Positions 6,582-12,248 of a stretch of 14,121 nt of DNA are shown in pieces. This stretch comes from Campylobacteraceae bacterium (GTDB lineage Bacteria; Campylobacterota; Campylobacteria; Campylobacterales; Campylobacteraceae), in the NCBI GenBank assembly GCA_012521935.1, contig JAAYLJ010000138.1:1-14121 (forward strand). Reading direction: 5' to 3'. The notes under the pieces are model-generated. The model searched no databases. It saw only the letters and a program-made list of their open reading frames with translations, and was not told the origin of the DNA. How positions within the stretch are numbered: the stretch's first letter is position 1; every line of letters begins with the position of its first letter. The position numbers and the translations under genes are program-made.

Positions 6582-8525
6582 GTGGCTTTACTGGATTTAC
6601 TAGAAATAAGCAAAAGTTATGAAACTAAGAAAATATTAGAGGGTGTGGATTTTTTCATAAATGAAGGAGCCAGGATAGCCATCATAGGAAAAAATGGTGG
6701 TGGAAAATCAACTCTTTTAAAACTCATAGATGGCTCTTTAGAGCCAGATTATGGTCGTAGGATTTTACAAAATGGCATAACAGTAGAGATGCTCTCTCAA
6801 CATAGTGAGTTTAACCCTGAGGATAGAGTAATTGATGGGATAAAAAAAGAGTTAAGCTCTTTATATGAAGCTCAAAAAGAGTATGAAAATGTTTTAGTTA
6901 AATTATCAAAAGATTTCAGTAATCAAGAGTTAATAAAAGAGCAAAATAGACTCATCTCATTTTTAGATGCGCACGATGCGTGGAATTTAGATGAAAAGAT
7001 AAAAAGAGTTTTAGAAGAGTTTAATCTTTTAGATCTGCAAGATAGGCCTATTGCTCTTTTAAGTGGCGGGGAGCAAAAAAGAGTCTCATTAAGTAGCGTT
7101 ATCCTCAAAAAGCCAGAGATTTTACTTTTAGATGAGCCAACAAACCATTTAGATATAGATATGGTTCGTTTTTTAGAAGAGCTTTTAAAAAAAGAGAAAT
7201 ATACAACCGTTTTTATCTCGCATGATAGATACTTCATAGATGAAGTGGCTACCAAAGGGGTGGAAATTGATAATTTTAAGCTTCATCATTTTATGGGTGG
7301 ATATAGAAATTTTCTTGCAGATAAAGAAAGAAGATTAAATAGTTTACAAAAAGAGCATGAGGGACTTTTGAAGCTTTTAAAAAGTGAGGAAGAGTGGCTA
7401 AATAGAGGAGTTAAAGCTAGACTTAAAAGAGATGAAGGTAGAAAAAAAAGAGTTTTGCAAATGAGAGAGATGGCAAAAAGTAAGCCAGGTGAGCTTAAAA
7501 AAATGGAGATTGAACTCTCTAGGGCAAAACCAGCTTTTACTCAAAAAAGCTCATCTAATAGGCAAAAAATGCTATTTGAAATTGAAGATATTTCTATTAG
7601 TTTAGGCAATAAAAATTTAATTAAAAATTTTACAATTAGGATTTTACAAAATGATAAAATTGCTATTGTAGGTAAAAATGGATCTGGTAAAACTACATTT
7701 TTAAAACTTTTATTAAATGAATTAAAGCCTGATTCTGGTGTGATTAAAAAGGGAGATTTTCAAATTGGATATTTTGATCAACATAGATCTATCTTAAATG
7801 ATGAAAAAAATTTACTAGAAACTTTTTGTCCAAATGGAGGAGATAGAGTCAATGTTAGAGGCTCTAATATGCATGTTTATGGCTATATGAAAAAGTTTTT
7901 ATTTCCCAAAGAAGATTTGGCCAAAAAGATTGGTGATTTAAGTGGGGGAGAAAAAAACCGTGTCGCGCTTGCTCTTCTTTTTACTAAAGAGTTAAATTGT
8001 CTTATCTTAGATGAGCCCACAAATGATTTAGATATTGAAACTATAAATATTTTAGAAGAAGCTCTGCTGCATTTTGATGGAGCAGTTATATTTGTGAGTC
8101 ATGATAGATACTTTGTTGATAAAATTGCTAAAAAACTATTTATTTTTGAAGGTAATGGAAAGATTATAGAGAGTTATAAAAGCTATATTGAGCACCTAGA
8201 AGATGAGGAAGAGAAAAAAGAACTACACTCTTTATTAGACTATTCAAGTAGTAAAATGGTACAAAAAGAGGAGTTTAAAAGTAAAACAAAACCTAAAAAA
8301 CTATCATATAAAGAAGAAAAAGATTACAATGAACTTCCCGCGCAAATCGAAATTTTAGAAAAAGAGATCTCTTTTTTAACTAGTTGCCTAGAAGATCCAA
8401 AGTGTTATCAAGAAAGAGGAATTGAGGCGCTTTATGAAGAACTCTCTCTAAAAGAAGCTAAGCTAGAGCCTCTTTTAGAGAGATATTATGAGTTAGAGGA
8501 GAAGGTTTTAAGCCTTGAACTTTGA
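6582..8525 (+). CDS. ABC-F family ATPase, Uup-like (ribosome-associated)
   Basis: The 647 residues contain two ABC cassettes and no membrane helices, the layout of ABC-F proteins that bind the ribosomal E site and relieve stalled translation. Cassette 1 has Walker A GKNGGGKS (36-43), signature LSGGEQ (160-165), LLLDEPTNHLD (about 180-190) and HDR (about 213-215). Cassette 2 has Walker A GKNGSGKT (364-371), LSGGEKNR (about 453-460), LILDEPTNDLD and HDRYF. Between them lies the charged helical inter-domain linker (about 235-310) typical of ABC-F. A Lys-rich segment and a C-terminal coiled coil (about 580-647) make it Uup-like rather than EttA-like. It starts with GTG at 6582, 5 nt after AAGGA. 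Its 3' end overlaps the convergent chemoreceptor gene by 18 bp. Antibiotic-resistance function is not implied; this looks like the housekeeping type. Confidence 0.93.
   Translation: MALLDLLEISKSYETKKILEGVDFFINEGARIAIIGKNGGGKSTLLKLIDGSLEPDYGRRILQNGITVEMLSQHSEFNPEDRVIDGIKKELSSLYEAQKEYENVLVKLSKDFSNQELIKEQNRLISFLDAHDAWNLDEKIKRVLEEFNLLDLQDRPIALLSGGEQKRVSLSSVILKKPEILLLDEPTNHLDIDMVRFLEELLKKEKYTTVFISHDRYFIDEVATKGVEIDNFKLHHFMGGYRNFLADKERRLNSLQKEHEGLLKLLKSEEEWLNRGVKARLKRDEGRKKRVLQMREMAKSKPGELKKMEIELSRAKPAFTQKSSSNRQKMLFEIEDISISLGNKNLIKNFTIRILQNDKIAIVGKNGSGKTTFLKLLLNELKPDSGVIKKGDFQIGYFDQHRSILNDEKNLLETFCPNGGDRVNVRGSNMHVYGYMKKFLFPKEDLAKKIGDLSGGEKNRVALALLFTKELNCLILDEPTNDLDIETINILEEALLHFDGAVIFVSHDRYFVDKIAKKLFIFEGNGKIIESYKSYIEHLEDEEEKKELHSLLDYSSSKMVQKEEFKSKTKPKKLSYKEEKDYNELPAQIEILEKEISFLTSCLEDPKCYQERGIEALYEELSLKEAKLEPLLERYYELEEKVLSLEL
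8443..8483. repeat. Perfect 13-bp inverted repeat at the ABC-F/chemoreceptor convergent junction
   Basis: TCTCTCTAAAAGA (8443-8455) and TCTTTTAGAGAGA (8471-8483) are exact inverted arms around a 15-nt loop. The hairpin lies in the last codons of the ABC-F gene (coding LSLKE...PLLER in the coiled coil). It falls about 25 nt downstream of the chemoreceptor stop codon on the other strand, where a 3'-UTR structure would be expected. No U-tract adjoins it. Possible role: mRNA 3'-end formation or stability; inference. Confidence 0.45.
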
Positions 8526-10097
8526 CAAATCCTTCTCTAGGTTTGTAGAGCTAGTATTTAACTCTTTTGATATTTCAAGCAGTTCTCTAGCAACTTTTTC
8601 ATTATTTTTTGAAGCATTTAAAGTTTCGTGCATTTTATTCATTAAAACTTTTGTCATTTCAGAGATTTCAATCGCTTTAGAAGATGCTTCTTTGGAAATT
8701 TGGATAGACTCATGAGTTCTATCTTTTGTTTGTGAAGCTTTATTCATTAACTCTTGAGCAGAATCAGCTATAAAAGTTATCTGCTTAGCATTTGCATTCA
8801 TTCCCTCACTTAAATCCATAACACCTTGAACGATAACTCCAATGGTTACATCAATCTCAGCTAAGCTTTTTTGTGTTCTTTCTGCTAACTTTCTAACCTC
8901 ATCTGCAACAACAGCAAATCCTCTCCCATGCTCTCCTGCGCGCGCCGCTTCAATTGCTGCGTTTAAAGCTAGCAAGTTTGTTTGATCTGCAATATCTTTT
9001 ATCATCCCAAGCACACCTTTAATCTGCTCAGTTTGAGTTACTACAGTTGAGATTTTTTGAGCCATTTCCTGCTCGCTAGTACTTGTACTAGCAATATGAG
9101 ATACAACTTCATTTAAGGATTTTGTCATATTATCTAAAACATCAAATGAAGCCATGCTTTCTTTTGCCGTTTTCCCTGAAAGCTCTTCAGAAATTCTTAA
9201 TTCTTGTTCAACTTTTTCTGTTAGTATAAAAGAGTCTTCAACTTGCTTATTTTGCCCCATAGCACTATTTAAAAGTGTAGAAGCGCTTGAGTTTAATATA
9301 TTGCTAGTTTGTCCAACTTCATGAGCAATGTTTTGAGAAGCTAAAACTGTTTGTTGAGTCTTTTCTATAAAAGCATTTACATTATGTCCAACATCTCCTA
9401 TCTCATCTTCACTTCTAACAGTGACTCTTGCGGTTAAATCCCCATCACCACTAGCTAAATCTTTTGTTCTTCCTAAAAGCAAAGATACAGGGTTTCCAAC
9501 TATTTTTTTAAGAGCATAAAGCAAAATAGCAGCTATTACAAATAGAAAAAGTGAAAAAATTGCTATGAATTTAATGCTTCTTTTTGACAAATCTTTATCA
9601 ACTTGTGCAAAAGAGTAATCCATATCCATAACGCCTAAAACATCCCCTTCATTTGAAGTTGGATGACAAGCTAAGCACTCTCCTTCAGCAATAAGTGGCA
9701 AAATGAGCCTAAGTTCTCTTCCTCTTGAGTTAGTTGATTCTATATTTAAGTTGTGTGGGTTTTTAAACTGCTCTAAAATAACAGGATCATCAGTAATGGT
9801 AGCTTCTAATCCAAAAGCATTTATAACTTCTTGAGATTTATGAACAACGATACTCTCAATCCCTTCAATGGAAGCTGCCTCATGAATAGCCCCTTCTACC
9901 ATCTCTGGGTCGCCAAAATTCATTGCGCTTTTTAAGGTTTGAAAAACGGACTCACCTAGCATGTTTAAATTGTTTTTTGTCTGCTCTAATGAAGCTTGCT
10001 TAAACTCATTAATAATTACATATTGCATAATTATAAAGCTTACCAATAACACAGGAACAATAGTTAAAGAGATCTTCATGCCAATTGTTTTTTTCAT
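8508..10097 (-). CDS. Methyl-accepting chemotaxis protein with periplasmic CxxCH (c-type heme) sensor
   Basis: The 529 residues form a standard transmembrane chemoreceptor: TM1 (about 8-30), a periplasmic sensor of about 145 residues, TM2 (about 176-196), a HAMP domain (about 197-250) and a cytoplasmic methyl-accepting helical hairpin. The hairpin tip reads IADQTNLLALNAAIEAARAGE (about 369-389) and binds CheA/CheW. The sensor contains C141-L-A-C144-H145, a canonical heme c attachment motif, in the side of the membrane where c-type hemes are matured. It is followed by GDVLGVMDMDYSF, resembling the closing strands of heme-bearing Cache/PAS-like sensors. Heme-c chemoreceptors are known in Geobacter; likely signals are redox state, oxygen or NO, but the ligand here is unproven. 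No CheR-tethering pentapeptide is seen at the C-terminus. ATG at 10097 has AAGG 8 nt upstream. Confidence 0.93.
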   Translation of the reverse strand: MKKTIGMKISLTIVPVLLVSFIIMQYVIINEFKQASLEQTKNNLNMLGESVFQTLKSAMNFGDPEMVEGAIHEAASIEGIESIVVHKSQEVINAFGLEATITDDPVILEQFKNPHNLNIESTNSRGRELRLILPLIAEGECLACHPTSNEGDVLGVMDMDYSFAQVDKDLSKRSIKFIAIFSLFLFVIAAILLYALKKIVGNPVSLLLGRTKDLASGDGDLTARVTVRSEDEIGDVGHNVNAFIEKTQQTVLASQNIAHEVGQTSNILNSSASTLLNSAMGQNKQVEDSFILTEKVEQELRISEELSGKTAKESMASFDVLDNMTKSLNEVVSHIASTSTSEQEMAQKISTVVTQTEQIKGVLGMIKDIADQTNLLALNAAIEAARAGEHGRGFAVVADEVRKLAERTQKSLAEIDVTIGVIVQGVMDLSEGMNANAKQITFIADSAQELMNKASQTKDRTHESIQISKEASSKAIEISEMTKVLMNKMHETLNASKNNEKVARELLEISKELNTSSTNLEKDLSKFKA

Positions 10098-10118
10098 TTA
10101 CATAACCTTACAAAATAT

Positions 10119-10124
10119 ATTTTA
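10119..10124 (-). promoter_or_regulatory. Predicted -10 element for the chemoreceptor gene
   Basis: Reverse-strand GACTAAAATATA matches gnTAnaAT. Initiation near 10112 would leave a short leader with AAGG before the ATG at 10097. A second, more distant start linked to the FNR box at 10289-10302 is also possible. Confidence 0.45.
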
Positions 10125-10210
10125 GTCAAACATACGCAACTTAATTGCTTATATTTTAGATAGCAAAAAGTAGTTGTAATTGATAAAAAATTATATCATA
10201 TTTAAATTGC

Positions 10211-10237
10211 AAAAAAATAGTTTAGTTAGTTAAACTA
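10211..10237 (-). terminator. Probable intrinsic terminator of the DUF2249-membrane protein-DUF59 operon
   Basis: On the reverse strand a 7-bp stem, TAGTTTA/TAAACTA (10231-10237 with 10218-10224) and 6-nt loop, is followed directly by seven Ts (10217-10211). It lies about 60 nt past the last stop codon of the operon. The stem is AT-rich and so weak, but stem plus T-tract is the right arrangement. It also lies between the FNR box at 10289-10302 and the chemoreceptor start. Confidence 0.55.
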
Positions 10238-10266
10238 CAACATATCCTAAGATAAGCTGTAGTTTA
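10231..10266. repeat. Alternative 9-bp stem sharing an arm with the terminator hairpin
   Basis: TAAACTACA (10231-10239) pairs exactly with TGTAGTTTA (10258-10266), loop 18 nt. Because 10231-10237 is also one arm of the terminator stem, the two hairpins exclude each other. This layout recalls attenuators, but no leader peptide or ligand domain is recognised, so it may simply be a repeated TAGTTTA element. Confidence 0.35.
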
Positions 10267-10288
10267 GCCCATAACGCAGTCTTTATTA

Positions 10289-10302
10289 TTGATAAAAATC
10301 AA
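10289..10302. promoter_or_regulatory. Perfect FNR-type box TTGAT-N4-ATCAA
   Basis: TTGATAAAAATCAA is an exact match to the CRP/FNR-superfamily FNR consensus. It overlaps the TGA stop of the DUF59 gene (10299-10301) and lies upstream of the chemoreceptor. A class II geometry (centre at -41.5) would place a start at 10254 on the reverse strand. There TAAACT (reverse of 10261-10266) sits in the -10 position, a 4-of-6 match. That transcript would run through the hairpins at 10211-10266 before reaching the chemoreceptor gene. FNR, NnrR or Dnr-type regulators could bind; which one cannot be read from the sequence. Confidence 0.5.
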
Positions 10303-10592
10303 CTAAGCGCTTCCTTTACTTCATCACTTGCCATTGTTATATTCCACTCTGGTTCCCAAACAATGTTAACATTAGAGCTCTTTATGCCATCAATCTTTAG
10401 TACAGCTTCTTGCGCCCACTGTTTTAAAAGTTCATGCAAAGGGCACCCTCTAGTTGAGAGAGTCATATCTACTTCAACATGTGAACCTTCAACTCTTGCA
10501 TCATAAATTAATCCTAAATTTACAATATCAAAACCAACCTCTGGATCAATTACGCTTTTTAAAGCTTCATAAACAGTCTTTTTAGTTATCAT
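10299..10592 (-). CDS. DUF59/MIP18-family metal-sulfur cluster assembly factor (SufT/PaaD-like)
   Basis: The 97-residue protein starts at ATG 10592, chosen because GGAGA (10598-10602 on the reverse strand) lies 5 nt upstream. The frame extends further to an ATG at 10637, but that lacks a good ribosome site and lies deeper in the upstream gene. Family marks: an N-terminal helix ending V-I-D-P-E (14-18), NLGLIY (25-30) and T-x-x-C50-P51, the conserved cysteine of the MIP18/PaaD/SufT group. These proteins help insert or transfer Fe-S clusters. No ATPase (Mrp/ApbC) domain is fused. It overlaps the upstream membrane-protein gene by 11 bp and is the third gene of the operon. The partnership suggests delivery of a cluster to a redox protein, possibly under oxygen or NO control. 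The client is unknown. Confidence 0.9.
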   Translation of the reverse strand: MITKKTVYEALKSVIDPEVGFDIVNLGLIYDARVEGSHVEVDMTLSTRGCPLHELLKQWAQEAVLKIDGIKSSNVNIVWEPEWNITMASDEVKEALS

Positions 10593-11826
10593 TTTTTTCT
10601 CCGATATTTTTAAATTTATAACTTTTATATAGAACAATTACTAACATCAAAGTAGCTGCTAGCAAAGAGACGCTACCAATTAAAGATAGAAGTTTTGACT
10701 CTATTAAAAATCCAAGAGGAAAAAGTAAAGTTCCAAAAATAGTTAAAAGTAGTTGAATATTTACAAGTTTTTCTTCTATCATTTCATGAAGCATTGGAAC
10801 TTTTATCTTCCCTACATGAGGAGAAACATACTCATACCAAACTAAAAATGGCACTATTTTATATAAATGTCCAATTATAAAATGCAAAAGAAATCCAATT
10901 AAAAATAGCCATAATGAAACTTTAATCAACTCTTCATTTCCATAAATATATGACAAAATAGCCAAAATTATCGATACCCCAAGAGCAGTAAAAGCAAAGG
11001 ATAGGTGATAAAACCAATACTCTCTTTTTTTTCTAATTCTTGAAGATAAGATTAAAACAGATTGGGTTATGTATAAAAAGATACTAACTGTTATGCCAGC
11101 AGTGGCAAAGGTAGCTTCTTTAAAAAGTAAAGATAAAAATGAAATATTTAGTAGTACTAGAGCGATTTTAGAATAGATTGTACTAACTCCATGAGATAGT
11201 GAAAACATTGGTAAAAGCACTAATGAAACACCCATTATTATGAAAAATAAAGCTCCAAAAATAACTATGGTAGCGTGAGAAAATATAACAAAAAGAGTAT
11301 CACTTGCTATGTTAGATCCGCTAATTGCTAGTAATGAGATAAACCCTAAAGTTGCGCCAACTATAAGCCAGATGGAAGCAAAAAGCAAAAACAAAGTTAC
11401 CACACTCCATCTTTTTACATTTTTAAAACTTAGTAAAAAAAGTAGGCTAAACCAAATAAGAGAGATATAAACAGCTCCCCCGCCAGAGTGCATTAGTGGT
11501 GTTTTTCCAAGATACATTCCAACACTTAAAAGCAGTGAGCCAATAAAAAAGAGTAAAAATAGTACAAATGAGCCTCTAAGAGTGTAAAATGGCGCCTCAA
11601 GAACAACAGGAATGAGTTGATATAAAGCCCCAATAACAATGCACATTACAAAACAAAGTAGGAAAAAGTGTAAAAATCCAGCAAATCTTAAATCTAATAA
11701 AGATAGATTAAAATCTAAAAACAGTAGTCCTATTATTGAGACAACTAAGGAGATAGATCCTAAAATGAAATATCTTGAAACCACATTAAAAGGTGGTGCC
11801 ATCTCTATGGCACTTTGAGATAACAT
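10582..11826 (-). CDS. Twelve-helix membrane protein, distant heme-copper oxidase subunit I/NnrS-like
   Basis: The 414 residues are almost wholly hydrophobic, with about 12 predicted membrane helices. A motif G-x-x-(Y/L)-x-x-(I/L/V)-P recurs three times: GALYQLIP (66-73), GVSLVLLP (199-206) and GHLYKIVP (319-326). Histidines lie in or near the same helices (H53, H184, H315, H320), with others at H113, H212 and H337. Three pseudo-repeats of four helices with histidines are the plan of heme-copper oxidase subunit I and of NnrS, a heme/copper protein of NO metabolism. The similarity is by pattern only; no full set of heme and copper ligands can be assigned, so enzyme activity is not claimed. The ATG at 11826 directly abuts GGAG (zero spacing), so the true start may be Met9 (11802). 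It lies between a DUF2249 and a DUF59 gene. Confidence 0.7.
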   Translation of the reverse strand: MLSQSAIEMAPPFNVVSRYFILGSISLVVSIIGLLFLDFNLSLLDLRFAGFLHFFLLCFVMCIVIGALYQLIPVVLEAPFYTLRGSFVLFLLFFIGSLLLSVGMYLGKTPLMHSGGGAVYISLIWFSLLFLLSFKNVKRWSVVTLFLLFASIWLIVGATLGFISLLAISGSNIASDTLFVIFSHATIVIFGALFFIIMGVSLVLLPMFSLSHGVSTIYSKIALVLLNISFLSLLFKEATFATAGITVSIFLYITQSVLILSSRIRKKREYWFYHLSFAFTALGVSIILAILSYIYGNEELIKVSLWLFLIGFLLHFIIGHLYKIVPFLVWYEYVSPHVGKIKVPMLHEMIEEKLVNIQLLLTIFGTLLFPLGFLIESKLLSLIGSVSLLAATLMLVIVLYKSYKFKNIGEKNDN

Positions 11827-11831
11827 CTCCT

Positions 11832-12176
11832 TTATCCTGCGCAGCTAGAATCGCTAAGGTCTGGGGAAGAGCCCTCTTTGAAGGTGAAAGTTAATTTTAC
11901 TAAACTATTTCCAATCTCTTTAGTCTCAATATTGAAATCTTTTCCAACCTTAGAGAGCAAGCCAACAGGGTTTTTATGGTTTATCATAACTACTTTAGTC
12001 TTATCATCTTCTATAAACTTAAGTGCTAACATTGCGTTAACCATAGGCTCAGGGGGTACACAGCTACTTGAATCAAACCCAATAACTCTAACGCCCTCCT
12101 CTTCATAGCTAACAAAAGGAACGCTATTGCCCTCTACTTCAAAAACCTTTGCATCTTTTGGCCAAAAATTGCTCAT
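11832..12176 (-). CDS. DUF2249 (TusA-like fold) small protein with two cysteines
   Basis: The 114 residues include VPPEPMVNAMLALK (40-53) followed by VVMINHKNPVGLLSKVG and a closing GNSLVKLTFTF strand. This matches the DUF2249/TusA-like beta-alpha-beta-alpha-beta-beta pattern (PPEPM...aL...v.v....P..Ll). In TusA the motif is CPxP, where the cysteine carries sulfur. Here a cysteine (C39) stands two residues before the first of the two prolines, and a second cysteine (C112) is third from the C-terminus in SSCAG. A redox pair, sulfur carriage or metal binding are all possible. DUF2249 genes are often found with NO-related genes such as hemerythrin-type repair proteins and NnrS. It leads the operon; ATG 12176 follows AGGAAG. 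An FNR-type box lies 48 bp upstream of the start. Confidence 0.8.
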   Translation of the reverse strand: MSNFWPKDAKVFEVEGNSVPFVSYEEEGVRVIGFDSSSCVPPEPMVNAMLALKFIEDDKTKVVMINHKNPVGLLSKVGKDFNIETKEIGNSLVKLTFTFKEGSSPDLSDSSCAG

Positions 12177-12195
12177 TTTCTTCCTTTTTTATTTC

Positions 12196-12201
12196 ATTAT
12201 A
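12196..12201 (-). promoter_or_regulatory. -10 element TATAAT of the DUF2249 operon
   Basis: Reverse-strand TATAAT preceded directly by a run of Ts is a perfect -10 hexamer in the usual Campylobacterota setting. It predicts initiation near 12189, 13 nt before the ATG at 12176. The FNR-type box is then centred at -41.5. Confidence 0.65.
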
Positions 12202-12209
12202 AAAAAAAT

Positions 12210-12228
12210 GATAATGAGTGTCATTGAC
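12210..12228. promoter_or_regulatory. Fur-box-like sequence overlapping the DUF2249 operon promoter
   Basis: The 19 bases starting GATAATGA and ending TCATTGAC match the classical Fur consensus at 14 of 19 positions, counted by eye. The element would cover about -21 to -39 of the predicted promoter and overlaps the FNR-type box by 5 bp, a position for repression. The region is AT-rich and also holds the dyads AATGA/TCATT and GTGTCA/TGACAC, so the match may be accidental. Confidence 0.3.
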
Positions 12229-12237
12229 ACATATCAA
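12224..12237. promoter_or_regulatory. FNR/CRP-type activator box TTGAC-N4-ATCAA
   Basis: TTGACACATATCAA matches the FNR consensus TTGAT-N4-ATCAA with one change. Its centre (between 12230 and 12231) lies at -41.5 from the start site predicted by the TATAAT at 12196-12201, the standard class II activation position. The sequence and the geometry are chosen independently of each other, which makes a working site likely. Oxygen-sensing FNR and NO-sensing NnrR/Dnr proteins share this motif. Confidence 0.65.
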
Positions 12238-12248
12238 TAAGCCTATAT

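Noticed and set aside
6923..7255. 110-codon minus-strand open frame opposite ABC-F cassette 1
   Set aside because: It mirrors the conserved LSGGEQ to HDR region of the real gene; Ser/Lys-rich sequence with no domain.
10174..10198. TTGATA...TATCAT as a third FNR box upstream of the chemoreceptor
   Set aside because: The half-sites are separated by the wrong distance for the N4 spacing, and the second half is imperfect.
10593..10637. N-terminal extension of the DUF59 protein by 15 residues (MFYIKVINLKISEKK)
   Set aside because: The ATG at 10592 has GGAGA at 5 nt and begins where family members begin. The extension lies inside the preceding membrane-protein gene and has no comparable ribosome site.
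11878..12108. Plus-strand open frame opposite the DUF2249 gene
   Set aside because: It is fully antisense to a recognisable small gene and shows no homology features.
12201..12208. T8 tract on the minus strand as an intrinsic terminator for purH
   Set aside because: The only nearby stem (AATGA/TCATT, 5 bp) is weak and not adjacent to the tract. The Ts are better explained as the T-rich stretch upstream of the TATAAT of the next operon.
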